This document shows, in pieces, positions 42,129 through 51,812 of a DNA stretch of 64,000 bases. Below the pieces are notes generated by a model, which worked only from the letters and a program-made list of their open reading frames with translations, did not search any database and was not told where the DNA came from. The position numbers and the translations under genes were made by a program. Within the stretch, counting starts at the first letter, position 1; each line of letters opens with the position of its first letter. The DNA is from an uncultured Bacteroidota bacterium. Lineage in GTDB: Bacteria > Bacteroidota > Bacteroidia > Chitinophagales > Chitinophagaceae. Where the stretch lies: the NCBI GenBank assembly GCA_946479615.1, contig CAMLGR010000004.1, positions 3,813 to 67,812 of the forward strand. The letters are read 5' to 3'.

Positions 42129-42719
42129 TTGTCCTTTTTAAAGAACATATCCCACACGGCACTAACCGACCAGGAACTGGTACTCCTGTATAAACAATCG
42201 GAAGATCTTACGGCTCTTGGTGAGCTGTACCAGCGGTATATGGAACTCGTCTACGGAGTTTGTCTTAAATATTATAAAGAACCCGAAACAGCCAAGGACA
42301 GTGTGATGCAGATCTTCGAGGAGCTGGTATCGAAATTGAAAAAACACGAGGTAGATAACTTTCGCGGATGGCTGCACCAAGTGGCTAAGAATCATTGCCT
42401 CATGCAGCTCCGTACGCCCCGCAACCTGAAAACGGTAGAATTTAAGGCGGATCTTGTGCAAAGCGAAGAAAATGTGCATCTTAATGGCGTATTGGAAAAA
42501 GAGGAGAATTTTAAAAAACTGGAATATTGCATCGGCAAATTAACCAGTGAACAACAGGCGGCGATCCGGCTTTTTTACCTGGAAGGAAAATGTTATAATG
42601 AGATCGTGGAAATAACCGGGGAAGAATGGAACCAGGTAAGAAGTTTTATTCAGAATGGCAGAAGGAATTTAAAGACTTGTATGGAAAAAACAGTAACCAC
42701 AGGACAACCCGTTACTTAA
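42129..42719 (+). CDS. RNA polymerase sigma factor, sigma-70 (ECF-like) family
   Basis: The 196-residue protein shows region 2 (ALGELYQRYMELVYGVCLKYY with the acidic ETAKDSVMQIFEEL) and region 4 (LTSEQQAAIRLFYLEGKCYNEIVEITG with the recognition helix). The start appears to be a TTG at 42129. The first ATG would remove region 2 residues. The next gene has anti-sigma features, so regulation by a membrane protein is likely. The divergent VWA cluster is a plausible target. A TAATTTTA stands five bases before the TTG. Confidence 0.88.
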   Translation: MSFLKNISHTALTDQELVLLYKQSEDLTALGELYQRYMELVYGVCLKYYKEPETAKDSVMQIFEELVSKLKKHEVDNFRGWLHQVAKNHCLMQLRTPRNLKTVEFKADLVQSEENVHLNGVLEKEENFKKLEYCIGKLTSEQQAAIRLFYLEGKCYNEIVEITGEEWNQVRSFIQNGRRNLKTCMEKTVTTGQPVT

Positions 42720-42754
42720 TTTAAACCCCGAACTTATAATTTTTACTTCATAAG

Positions 42755-44185
42755 TTGGCAAACGATAAAACGATAAAAACATTCAGTGCTATCGATATTG
42801 AAAAATATCACAAGGGATCTTTATCCCCTGCCGAAATGCATGCGATAGAAAAAGCGGCGCTCGATGATCCGTTTCTTGCAGATGCACTGGAAGGGTATGC
42901 AACACCGGGTACCGATGCTGTTGCCGATATAGCCGGATTGAAAAAAAGATTATCACAGCGCGCCGAAGAAAATAAAGCGATCCCGCTGGCAGGTTCTTTG
43001 CGTTCCGGTTCACGTTGGTGGAAGGCAGCTGCATTAATCCTGCTTGTAGCCGGTGCAGGATTCTGGATCTATCGTCTATCATTTACCAGCACCGATCGTT
43101 CTGTCGCTACGCTGAATGAAACCGAAAAGAAACAGGTGTCACCACCGGTTGCCAGCGTCCACGATTCTGTTTCAGCAGCGATCAATTCTACAAATGATAC
43201 CAATACAGACACAACAAGTTATTTACGGTCCAATACCCATACGGGAATAGATACTTCGTTTCATTTCAAATTAACAGACAGGCAACTGGCGAATACAATG
43301 GATAGTCTGAAGAAAGTATCACAAGGATATGCGGACATGACGGCTACTGAACCAATAATCATTTCTGCTGAAAAGAAAACATTGGCAAAAGACAGGAAAG
43401 AGGAAGTGGCCGCCGATGCACTTAAAGAAGCAGTCCCTGATGCCGGAATAACAAGAAACGCGGCTCCCTCGCCCGCTTATTATAAGAACAGGCAGGATTC
43501 TGTTACCTTCAAATCAAAAAAACAGGCTGAAAAAAATACTCAAAACGAACTTGCCTTCCGGTCGCAACAGTCCGGCGCTAAAACAGAAAATCTCTCCACA
43601 CACCGGAATATTTTCCGCGGGCAGGTAACAGATAATAATAACAATGCAGTGCCTTTTGCCAATATTACCAATACAGCGGATAATGTAGGCACGTATACAG
43701 ATGCCAGGGGAAATTTTGTACTGACCTCTCCCGATTCGGTTCTTCAGGTACAGGTAAGATCGATCGGTTTTGAAAATAATGTGGCGCAATTGCAGAATCA
43801 GGCTTCACTGAACCATGTGGTGATGCAGGATGATCAGAAAAGTTTATCCGAGATCGTATTAAGTCATAAAAAGATAACCAACCGTTCCCGCACTTCGAAC
43901 CTTGTACTGGAAGAACCGGAGCCGGTAGATGGCTGGGATAATTATGATGTGTATGTTGCCAATAATCTGTCTGTTCCGGAAACATACCGCACCAAGCAAT
44001 CCGGTGGCGGCGAAGTAGAACTTTCTTTTGATGTAAATAAAGCAGGCGAACCGGTCAATATTACTGTTGAAAAATCGCTCTGCGAAAGCTGCGATAAGGA
44101 AGCGATCCGTCTTATCAAAGAGGGCCCCAAATGGAAGCGCAAAGCCAGGAGAAAAGGCCGCACTTCTGTTACGATCTCCTTTTAA
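42755..44185 (+). CDS. anti-sigma-like membrane protein with TonB C-terminal domain
   Basis: The 476-residue protein starts at a TTG (42755). An N-terminal cytosolic part (IDIEKYHKGSLSPAEMHAIE, as in anti-sigma zinc-finger-like regions without Cys) is followed by one membrane helix (AAALILLVAGAGFWIYRL, about 90-107), a long low-complexity linker, a carboxypeptidase-regulatory-like domain (FRGQVTDNNNNAVPFANITN) and a TonB C-terminal domain (VPETYRTKQSGGGEVELSFD to the end). This could join outer-membrane energisation to sigma control. It follows the sigma gene by 35 bases, an operon. Confidence 0.85.
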   Translation: MANDKTIKTFSAIDIEKYHKGSLSPAEMHAIEKAALDDPFLADALEGYATPGTDAVADIAGLKKRLSQRAEENKAIPLAGSLRSGSRWWKAAALILLVAGAGFWIYRLSFTSTDRSVATLNETEKKQVSPPVASVHDSVSAAINSTNDTNTDTTSYLRSNTHTGIDTSFHFKLTDRQLANTMDSLKKVSQGYADMTATEPIIISAEKKTLAKDRKEEVAADALKEAVPDAGITRNAAPSPAYYKNRQDSVTFKSKKQAEKNTQNELAFRSQQSGAKTENLSTHRNIFRGQVTDNNNNAVPFANITNTADNVGTYTDARGNFVLTSPDSVLQVQVRSIGFENNVAQLQNQASLNHVVMQDDQKSLSEIVLSHKKITNRSRTSNLVLEEPEPVDGWDNYDVYVANNLSVPETYRTKQSGGGEVELSFDVNKAGEPVNITVEKSLCESCDKEAIRLIKEGPKWKRKARRKGRTSVTISF

Positions 44186-44271
44186 AAAAGAATAATGTGA
44201 TAAACCGGTAGCGTACACTCCGGTTTTCCTTCGTACAACTCTCATCGTAACTTTTCATGTAGCATATTGCC

Positions 44272-44279
44272 TACCTTTG
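44272..44279 (+). promoter_or_regulatory. -7 element of the DUF2911 gene
   Basis: TACCTTTG matches TAnnTTTG and is followed by a 16-base leader. Confidence 0.5.
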
Positions 44280-44295
44280 TGCAAAATTCTCTGAC

Positions 44296-45123
44296 ATGAA
44301 AAAACTTACCATTCTTGCCTTCTCATTTTTTATTTTAGTATCGGCAGGCGCTCAATTAAAGACGCCAGCCCCCAGTCCTTCGCAAACGATCAAACAGGAC
44401 TTTGCCTTATCATCGATTGAATTATCGTATTCAAGACCGGGTATCAAAGGAAGAAAATTGTATACCGACATCGCTCCTGCGGGTAAGGTATGGCGCACAG
44501 GCGCCAACAGCGCTACCACGCTTACATTCGGGGATGATGTAACCATAGGGAATGTAAAGATCCCTGCCGGTAAATATGGTTTGCTTTCTATTCCCGATAC
44601 GAAGAACTGGATCCTTATCATCAGCAAACAAACGGATGTAACCAGTCCTGCCGCCTATAAAGAAGATATGGACATGGTCCGCATCATTACCAAAGTGGTG
44701 AAAACAAAAACAGCGGCTGAAACATTTACGATGCAGTTTGCCAATATAAAGCCCAATAGCTGTGAGCTGCACCTGATGTGGGATAAGTCAACCGTTATAT
44801 TACCGATCACAACCGATGTTGATGGAAAGGTGATGGGTACTATCGAAAAAGAAATGAAGGGCAGCAATCCTCCTTATTTCCAGGCAGCCGTTTATTATAT
44901 GGATAATGGCAAGGATCTGAACCAGGCGCTGGCATGGTTCAATAAAGCAGTAGAAGCACAACCTGATGCTTACTGGGTTCAGCATCAATGGGCGAATTGC
45001 CTGGCTAAACTGGGAAAGAAAAGCGAAGCCAGGGCTGCTGCCGAACGTTCCAAAGAACTGGCAATAAAAGCGAAGAATGATGATTATGTGAAGCTGAACG
45101 AGAAGTTACTAGCTAGTTTATAA
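44296..45123 (+). CDS. DUF2911 protein with C-terminal TPR
   Basis: The 275-residue secreted protein (signal MKKLTILAFSFFILVSAGAQ) carries DUF2911: IELSYSRPGIKGRKLYTDIA, VWRTGANSATTLTFGDDVTI, IPAGKYGLLSIPDTKNWILI. This is a common uncharacterised family in the phylum. Its last 90 residues contain a TPR-like helical pair (ALAWFNKAVEAQPDAYWVQH, ANCLAKLGKKSEARAAAERS). Function is unknown, possibly a periplasmic carrier. Confidence 0.9.
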   Translation: MKKLTILAFSFFILVSAGAQLKTPAPSPSQTIKQDFALSSIELSYSRPGIKGRKLYTDIAPAGKVWRTGANSATTLTFGDDVTIGNVKIPAGKYGLLSIPDTKNWILIISKQTDVTSPAAYKEDMDMVRIITKVVKTKTAAETFTMQFANIKPNSCELHLMWDKSTVILPITTDVDGKVMGTIEKEMKGSNPPYFQAAVYYMDNGKDLNQALAWFNKAVEAQPDAYWVQHQWANCLAKLGKKSEARAAAERSKELAIKAKNDDYVKLNEKLLASL

Positions 45124-45147
45124 AGAATACTCTGATTTATTATCATC

Positions 45148-45179
45148 AAAACCACGGATTGTTTACCCGTGGTTTTTTC
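45148..45179 (+). terminator. intrinsic terminator after the DUF2911 gene
   Basis: AAAACCACGG (45148-45157) pairs with CCGTGGTTTT (45167-45176) around a 9-base loop, followed by T residues. Confidence 0.8.
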
Positions 45180-45291
45180 TTTGTGGCCCTCTGCGTATAA
45201 TTCTTGTAGGAGAATTTTTATTCAGAGCAATTCTTACAAATGCTTTAATCGGAATTTTTACTCCTGGAGTTAAACGCAGAGAGCCACAAAG
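45179..45291. repeat. long inverted repeat, family B copy 2
   Basis: The 22-base arms 45179-45200 and 45270-45291 are complementary at 20 of 22 positions, with the core GTGGCCCTCTGCGTATAA. It lies just after the terminator, in the gap between the DUF2911 and symporter genes (convergent). Confidence 0.8.
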
Positions 45292-45314
45292 GAGACACAG
45301 AGGGCCACGGAGAT

Positions 45315-47051
45315 TTATGAGGAAATGCCTTTTTTATTAGAAAGAAAGGAATCGATCAGCAAAGTAAAGAAGATAACCCCAAAGGCACCGATAGGATTAA
45401 GCCAGAGAAATCCCATCTTAATTACCGGCGTTTTTGTTTTCGTAAGTATAAACACCAGCAGTACCAGCAACTCTGCCAGTATCGCGCCCCAGAACACAGC
45501 ATTCCCATTCTTTACTTTTTTCAGGAAGAAAGCCACCAGGAACACGCCCAATATCACTCCATAAAATAACGAACCTAAAATATTCACCGCTTCGATCAGG
45601 CTGTTGCCGATGTTATAGGTAAACATAGCCACTACGATACAGAATATCCCCCATCCCAGCGAATACCATTTCGATAATTTATATTCTCTTTCATGCGTCG
45701 CTTCTTTTTTGGAGAACCGTTTATGAAAATCGATCATGGTGCAGGAAGCGAGCGAATTGATCGCCGCAGCAATACTACCCCAGGAAGCCAAAAAGATGAT
45801 TGCTACCAGCAATCCAACCAAACCCACCGGCAGGTAGTCGATAACAAAGCGCAGGAAAATATAATTGGTATCGTTGCCATCCCCTCCTGTATTCTTTATC
45901 CATGTCTTTACCTGGCTGCGTAAACTATCCGATTGTGATTGCAATCCTTTCAATGCCGCCGAATGCTCCTCTACCCCGCTCTCATCTTTGTCGTGCATGG
46001 CCTTTGCCAGTATAGTAACCGCTTCTTTCTTTTGCTCTGCAATCACATCATACTTTGTTTGCAGGAGATTAAACGAATCTTTATAAACTGATTGCTGAAT
46101 TTTTTCAATCTGCTTTCCATCGAAAAAAACAGGCGCGCTATTGAATTGATAAAAAGTAAAGACCAGGGCACCGATCAGTAATATTAAAAACTGCATGGGT
46201 ATTTTTACAAACCCGTTCATGATAAGTCCCAGCCGGCTTTGTTTAAGTGATTTGGCCGTCAAATATCTTCCTACCTGGCTTTGATCAGCACCGAAATAGG
46301 ATAACGCAAGAAAGAAACCGCCGATGATCCCGCTAAGCAGGTTATACTTATTGCTGAAATCGAGACCCTGTTCGGTAATACCTGAATTGATCGCATTTAA
46401 CTTTCCCATTTTACCGCTTACGCGCAGAGCCTCGGTAAAACCCATGTGTTCGGGCAGCATCTTTACCACCATATACCCCGCGAGGAACATACCGATGAAT
46501 ATAATGACCAGTTGCAATTGTTGTGTGTAAGCCACGGCACGTGCACCGCCGGTAATGGTATAAATGATCAGCAGTCCACCCATGAAAAGATTCGTCCAGT
46601 AAATATTCCAGTCCAGCAAAGAAGAAAGAATAATAGAAGGAGCAAATACACTGATACCGGTTGACAATCCGCGTTGCAATAAAAATAAAAAAGAAGTGAG
46701 GGTTCTTGTTTTTCCATCAAACCGGTTCTCTAAATATTCGTAAGCAGTGTATACTTTTAACCGGTGAAAGATCGGGACGAAGAAAATGCAGATGACCACC
46801 ATTGCCAGCGGTAATCCGAAATAGTATTGGATAAACCCGATCCCTTCGGTGTAAGCCTGCCCGGGTGCGGAAAGAAAAGTAATGGCGCTGGCCTGTGTGC
46901 CCATAATGCTCAACAGGATCAACCCCCAGGGCATGCTGCGGTTGCTCAGGAAATAGCCATCGAGGTTACGTGTTGTACGGCTTTTGTACAACCCATAAGC
47001 AATAATGACAAGCAGCGTTACTACCAGTACTATCCAATCCAACTGGCTCAT
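45315..47051 (-). CDS. sodium:solute symporter (SSS family)
   Basis: The 578-residue protein has about 13 membrane helices. SSS features include LLSIMGTQASAITFLSAPGQAY, YFGADQSQVGRYLTAKS and SWGSIAAAINSLASCTMIDF. An extra charged loop (about 330-375) is inserted. The substrate (a sugar, sialic acid or similar) is not readable. It is the last gene of a four-gene operon with a PIG-L deacetylase and two tiny membrane proteins. Its ATG overlaps the stop of the 41-residue gene by four bases (ATGA), so translation is coupled. Confidence 0.93.
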   Translation of the reverse strand: MSQLDWIVLVVTLLVIIAYGLYKSRTTRNLDGYFLSNRSMPWGLILLSIMGTQASAITFLSAPGQAYTEGIGFIQYYFGLPLAMVVICIFFVPIFHRLKVYTAYEYLENRFDGKTRTLTSFLFLLQRGLSTGISVFAPSIILSSLLDWNIYWTNLFMGGLLIIYTITGGARAVAYTQQLQLVIIFIGMFLAGYMVVKMLPEHMGFTEALRVSGKMGKLNAINSGITEQGLDFSNKYNLLSGIIGGFFLALSYFGADQSQVGRYLTAKSLKQSRLGLIMNGFVKIPMQFLILLIGALVFTFYQFNSAPVFFDGKQIEKIQQSVYKDSFNLLQTKYDVIAEQKKEAVTILAKAMHDKDESGVEEHSAALKGLQSQSDSLRSQVKTWIKNTGGDGNDTNYIFLRFVIDYLPVGLVGLLVAIIFLASWGSIAAAINSLASCTMIDFHKRFSKKEATHEREYKLSKWYSLGWGIFCIVVAMFTYNIGNSLIEAVNILGSLFYGVILGVFLVAFFLKKVKNGNAVFWGAILAELLVLLVFILTKTKTPVIKMGFLWLNPIGAFGVIFFTLLIDSFLSNKKGISS

Positions 47052-47173
47052 GAAAAATATTTGGTAAACAATGACAACAGTATGATGAGTATGATCAGGA
47101 ACAGGATCACAGCAATATACCAGCCTTTCCAGCTGTTGAACAATGGCGGTTTGTCGTTATCCTGTATTGACAT
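47048..47173 (-). CDS. 41-residue single-helix membrane protein
   Basis: The frame MSIQDNDKPPLFNSWKGW then IAVILFLIILIILLSLF and KYFS is a clean small membrane protein. It lies three bases after the 60-residue gene (47176) and its TGA overlaps the symporter ATG by four bases. A hydrophilic N-terminus (DNDKPP) precedes one helix. It may be a symporter accessory subunit. The operon position supports it as a real gene in spite of its size. Confidence 0.75.
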   Translation of the reverse strand: MSIQDNDKPPLFNSWKGWYIAVILFLIILIILLSLFTKYFS

Positions 47174-47175
47174 AA

Positions 47176-47358
47176 TTATCTTTTTCCCGGTCTCGACCGT
47201 AACACACCGGCCGAAACGATCAATAACCCCAATACCACACCGATCACCAATCCTACCCGGATGCGTTTAATAAATAATCCGACCAGCAATCCCAATATAA
47301 TCGCTACAATAAAGGCAAGCTCTCCTCTTTTTGCATCTGGTTTTCTTTCCTTTGCCAT
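47176..47358 (-). CDS. 60-residue two-helix membrane protein
   Basis: The frame MAKERKPDAKRGELAFIVAI, then LGLLVGLFI, KRIRVGLVIGVVLGLLIVSA and GVLRSRPGKR gives two short helices with a positive loop. It is 54 bases after the PIG-L gene and two bases before the 41-residue gene, on the same strand. No family is recognised. The tight spacing suggests that both small proteins belong to the transporter or deacetylase system. Confidence 0.72.
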   Translation of the reverse strand: MAKERKPDAKRGELAFIVAIILGLLVGLFIKRIRVGLVIGVVLGLLIVSAGVLRSRPGKR

Positions 47359-47412
47359 GTGTGATTTTAAATAACCCTGAATTTATAATTCGACATTCAA
47401 CACTTAATATTA

Positions 47413-49905
47413 TTAAAATGCTTTCTTCTTATTCAATGCAATAATATTTGCCAGCAACCGGTAAGCGCCGGAAACACCCGCGGGCAGCTCCCTGAAAAAT
47501 ACAAGGCCGGTATACGTGAAATATCCTTTCCCGTATTTGGCAATTACAAGACTGCCTTCATCAGCGGCTTCGCCGGGATCATGCATGGAAAAGATAGTTT
47601 CGAATTTTGTTTTATCGAATCCTGAGGCATGATAGATACTGCGCTCCTGTATCCATCCCTTGAAATCATCCTGCGTGATCTTATTCGGAAAGTTCATCAC
47701 GGGATGTTCGGGTTGTAAAAAAGTCACCGTTGCATTTTCATCCGTGACCCTTGTACGGGAGACAGTAAAATCATAAGGACCGATTTTAGCGCGAATGGGC
47801 CCGATATTATTACTCGTATTATATTGCACAATCAGGTTACCACCATTATTGACATACTGCATCAGCTTGTCATAATATTTATTCATCCATTCATTGGTGT
47901 TGTAGGCACGTACACCGGTAATGATCGCATCATATTGTTCAAGATTATTACGGGAAAGTTCCTTATCCGTCAGCAACGTCACATCATAACCCATCTGCTC
48001 CAGGCCTTCAGGCACTTTATCACCGGCACCGACTATATAACCAATCCTCTTATTATAAATAGCCAGGTCGAATGCACTGACGAATACTTTGGATTTTTTG
48101 AAATAATTGATATAGGGAATGTGGTTGTAATGAATCGACAGCAGGTTGCTGCCATATACATTGTTATCACTCCCATTCTTTATATACACATTCCTTGCCA
48201 CAGCAACACTATCCGTTACCGTGAAATCGTTCGACACAAATCCATCCTTACCGATCGATGCCAGGTGTTGTTTCAGGTAAGTTGGTGCGGTGTTGCCATC
48301 GATCAGCAGGGACGCATCATTGGAAGTAAATGCTTTAATAGCTTTGATCGTTACCGAAAAAGGCTTTGATTCTTTCCCTGTCTTGATCACTACAGCAGGA
48401 TTCACATCAACCAACACCGGTGGCACTACTACCAGCGGTTCATACAATTCCCCTTTTACAGGATCAGTGAATTTATACCGCACCGGTCTTGTAAACCGGA
48501 ATGATTCGCCATTTATTTTTAGTTGAATCGAGGCTGAATACGCAGGATCGGCATCAGGCTGGCCAATTTTCAGCGGATCACTTACATTATAATAGCCAGG
48601 CTCCATCTCTTTTTCCAGCCAGTAAGGTTGTGTTACTGCTTTGGAGGAAGGAACATAAAAAATTTTGGAAACATTATAGTTGGTATTCAGTCCCAGTTTT
48701 TGGGAAAATGCGCTATCGACACCATCAATTGTTATTTTTTCCAATGTGGCATCTACTCCCAGGCGGTTATTGAATGCAAAGTTGATACGCACAGAATCTG
48801 TTTGTACGGCAAATTGTGTAAACGTACTTGCATCCATATACAAACCGCTGCATTGAGCGATAAGTTCTTTTACTTCATCCAGTTTCTTTGCTTTCCAATA
48901 TCCATTTTCGAGTGCATTGATAGCTTTGTATAATTTCACCAATCCCGGTACTGATTTTTCAGGATGACCCAATTCAAAAGAAGAGATCAATCCATCGATC
49001 ATTTTTGCAATTGCCGTACCACCTTTGATTTTATCCCAGCTGATATCCACTCCATCCATCAAATCTGTTTTGGGAATACTGCCTCCTGTCGTCGAAAAGT
49101 ATTCCAGCGCCTCTCCTCTTGAGGTGGTAGCTCCAAAGCCCTGGCTTTTGTGCTGGCTGCGGCTCTCGGCAGCTATTTCACCATAACTTTTTCCCAGCAA
49201 TGGATTATAACCGCCTACATTGATCTTTAGCTGGTCGTCGCGTTGCGTATTGGTGCCCCCAAAATTGAACGTGTTCCATAATATGCGTTTTGCCTGCCAC
49301 GGTTTTACATAGGCCAGTTGTTCCGGAAAACGTTTGGGATCTGCAGCGGCGGTAAATGCTTCATTTGCGAGTATGGCGGAAGCGGTATGATGACCATGAC
49401 CACCTTCTCCGGTAGTAGGGAAACGGGTGATGATCACATCGGGTTGAAATTTACGGATCACCCAAACCACATCACTCAATATTTTTTCTTTATCCCATTT
49501 GGTAAATGTTTCTTCCGGCCCTTTGGAGAATCCAAAATCGAAGGCCCTGGTAAAAAATTGTTCACCGCCATCGATGCGACGGGCAGATAATAATTCCTGT
49601 GTGCGGATCAACCCGAGTTCGATACCCTGTTCATCGCCGATCAGGTTTTGCCCGCCATCGCCACGGGTACAGGAAAGATAACCGGTGCGGTATAATTTAT
49701 CTTTTGACAGGTAAGCGATCAATCGTGTATTCTCATCATCCGGATGAGCCGCAATATATAAAACGGAACCGAGTACATTCAGTTTCTGCAAACCCTGGTA
49801 CATATCAGCCGAAGTATAATTGGCAGGTGCCTGCGAATGAACCGTGGCGGGTACAGAAAAAAGGAAGGAACATACGACAAGGCCAATAAAGCAGTTCTTT
49901 TTCAT
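47413..49905 (-). CDS. secreted PIG-L family deacetylase
   Basis: The 830-residue protein has a signal peptide (to VHSQ), then a PIG-L/LmbE domain (about 40-235) with the zinc motif AHPDDE (YIAAHPDDENTRLIAY) and HGHHTASA. Such enzymes remove acetyl groups from N-acetylglucosamine-type sugars. A beta-rich central part is followed by a GATase1-like C-terminal part (about 600-830, DVTLLTDKELSRNNLEQYDA, AIITGVRAYNTNEW). The operon partner is an SSS symporter, so a joint role in amino-sugar use is likely but unproven. Confidence 0.9.
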   Translation of the reverse strand: MKKNCFIGLVVCSFLFSVPATVHSQAPANYTSADMYQGLQKLNVLGSVLYIAAHPDDENTRLIAYLSKDKLYRTGYLSCTRGDGGQNLIGDEQGIELGLIRTQELLSARRIDGGEQFFTRAFDFGFSKGPEETFTKWDKEKILSDVVWVIRKFQPDVIITRFPTTGEGGHGHHTASAILANEAFTAAADPKRFPEQLAYVKPWQAKRILWNTFNFGGTNTQRDDQLKINVGGYNPLLGKSYGEIAAESRSQHKSQGFGATTSRGEALEYFSTTGGSIPKTDLMDGVDISWDKIKGGTAIAKMIDGLISSFELGHPEKSVPGLVKLYKAINALENGYWKAKKLDEVKELIAQCSGLYMDASTFTQFAVQTDSVRINFAFNNRLGVDATLEKITIDGVDSAFSQKLGLNTNYNVSKIFYVPSSKAVTQPYWLEKEMEPGYYNVSDPLKIGQPDADPAYSASIQLKINGESFRFTRPVRYKFTDPVKGELYEPLVVVPPVLVDVNPAVVIKTGKESKPFSVTIKAIKAFTSNDASLLIDGNTAPTYLKQHLASIGKDGFVSNDFTVTDSVAVARNVYIKNGSDNNVYGSNLLSIHYNHIPYINYFKKSKVFVSAFDLAIYNKRIGYIVGAGDKVPEGLEQMGYDVTLLTDKELSRNNLEQYDAIITGVRAYNTNEWMNKYYDKLMQYVNNGGNLIVQYNTSNNIGPIRAKIGPYDFTVSRTRVTDENATVTFLQPEHPVMNFPNKITQDDFKGWIQERSIYHASGFDKTKFETIFSMHDPGEAADEGSLVIAKYGKGYFTYTGLVFFRELPAGVSGAYRLLANIIALNKKKAF

Positions 49906-50071
49906 TACAACGAATTAGTTCACGAATATAAATGATGTTGGGGAAGCGGAAGTCTCCGGTTACATATATTAACATATCTGGCATTTGAGATGCCGGGCCC
50001 GGTGATAAGCGGGATCAGAATTTCCAAATGCATTTCCTTCCCTTCAGTAACTTAGCCCCTAATAAGAAGCT

Positions 50072-51787
50072 ATGAGAAAGAATTTCCTGCTGTTAACAAT
50101 CGTTTATTTTCTGGCAGCCTGTAATGGAGCCATTACCCGTGATGCCTCTGCCATCGATCCCTACAAATATTCTGTACAAAAAACAACGACCGTCAGTAAT
50201 GGCGCCGTTGTATCGGCTCATGCATTAGCCAGTAAAGCCGGTGTGGAGATATTGAAAAGTGGTGGCAATGCGATCGATGCGGCTATTGCCACACAGTTGA
50301 CCCTGGCTGTTGTTTATCCCGGTGCCGGCAATCTTGGTGGTGGTGGTTTTATGGTAGCCAGGTTGAGTGATGGTAAAGAGATCGCCTTGGATTATCGTGA
50401 AATGGCGCCTGGTCTCGCTACACGTGATATGTATCTCGGTGATTCCGGTATCGCATTGACAGAAAAAAGTCAGAATGGTCATTTATCAAGTGGTGTGCCT
50501 GGCACAGTGGCTGGTTTATTCGCCGCTGCCAAATATGGCAAGCTGCCCTTTGAAAAATTAATTCAACCTGCCATTGACCTGGCGGAGAAGGGATTTGTGA
50601 TCACCGAACGGGAAGCCAATACCTTAAATAGTTTGCATGATGAATTGGTTAAATACAATACGGTGAGACCGGTCTTCCTGAAAGACAGTGTATGGAAACA
50701 AGGTGACACCCTGGTACAAAAGGACCTGGCAAAAACATTAACACGCATCAAAGAAAAAGGACAGGCTGGTTTTTATGAAGGAGAAACAGCTCAATTGATC
50801 GTGGAAGAAATGAAAAGAGGAAGTGGTATTGTCAGTTATGATGACCTGAAAAATTATAAAGCGATCGCCCGTGATCCGCATGTATTTACCTATAAAGGCT
50901 ATACGATCATTGGCATGCCGATGCCCAGCAGTGGTGGATTATTAGTAAACCAGATGATGAAGATGATCGAGAAAAAAGATATTGGTAAAATGGGATTTCA
51001 ATCTGTCGATGCTGTACAGTTAATGGTAGAAGCCGAGCGCCGCGCTTATGCCGACCGTGCAGAATACATGGGCGATGCCGATTTTTATAAAGTGCCGGTA
51101 AAGGCGTTGACCAATGAACAATATTTAACGGACCGGATGAAAGATTATGAACCGGGCAAAGCGGGATATAGTGCACAGGTAAAACCCGGTACTGTTACCG
51201 CGTATGAAAGCAAAGAAACCACTCACCTGAGTGTGATCGATAAAGAAGGGAATGCCGTATCCGTTACTACTACTCTGAATAATTCATATGGCAGCCGCAC
51301 AGTAGTTGGCGGAGCCGGATTTTTTCTCAATGATGAAATGGATGATTTCAGTATCAAGCCTGGCACACCCAATATGTATGGCGCGGTTGGTGGTGAAGCC
51401 AATGCGATCGCTCCGGGCAAACGCATGCTGAGCTCCATGTCGCCGACCATTGTTGTAAAAGATAATAAACCTTTTTTAGTAGCGGGTACACCGGGTGGTA
51501 CTACGATACCCACTTCCGTGTTTCAAACCCTGGTCAATATCATTGATTTTGGTATGAGCACTAATGATGCAGTCAATAAACCTAAATTTCATCACCAGTG
51601 GTTACCGGATAAAGTATTTGCAGAAAGAGGTTTTTCACTGGAGACAGTAGAGCAATTAAAAAAAATGGGCTATTGGGTAGATATGTCCGACGAGATCGGC
51701 CGGACAGAAGTGATAAAGGTATTACCCGATGGAAAATTTGAAGCCGTGGCCGATCACCGTGGTGATGATGATGCAGAAGGTTGGTAA
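50072..51787 (+). CDS. ggt: gamma-glutamyltransferase
   Basis: The 571-residue exported protein has a lipobox-like YFLAAC, so it may be a lipoprotein. It cleaves gamma-glutamyl bonds, chiefly in glutathione. The nucleophile Thr is in KETTHLSVIDKEGNAVS, where the proenzyme is cut into two subunits. GGGGFMVARLSDG-like GNLGGGGFMVAR, RRAYADRAEYMGD and MLSSMSPTIVV are typical. The large and small subunits are encoded in one frame. The downstream gene follows in 25 bases. Confidence 0.97.
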   Translation: MRKNFLLLTIVYFLAACNGAITRDASAIDPYKYSVQKTTTVSNGAVVSAHALASKAGVEILKSGGNAIDAAIATQLTLAVVYPGAGNLGGGGFMVARLSDGKEIALDYREMAPGLATRDMYLGDSGIALTEKSQNGHLSSGVPGTVAGLFAAAKYGKLPFEKLIQPAIDLAEKGFVITEREANTLNSLHDELVKYNTVRPVFLKDSVWKQGDTLVQKDLAKTLTRIKEKGQAGFYEGETAQLIVEEMKRGSGIVSYDDLKNYKAIARDPHVFTYKGYTIIGMPMPSSGGLLVNQMMKMIEKKDIGKMGFQSVDAVQLMVEAERRAYADRAEYMGDADFYKVPVKALTNEQYLTDRMKDYEPGKAGYSAQVKPGTVTAYESKETTHLSVIDKEGNAVSVTTTLNNSYGSRTVVGGAGFFLNDEMDDFSIKPGTPNMYGAVGGEANAIAPGKRMLSSMSPTIVVKDNKPFLVAGTPGGTTIPTSVFQTLVNIIDFGMSTNDAVNKPKFHHQWLPDKVFAERGFSLETVEQLKKMGYWVDMSDEIGRTEVIKVLPDGKFEAVADHRGDDDAEGW

Positions 51788-51812
51788 CCCTATAAAACAA
51801 AAATGCTTTTTT

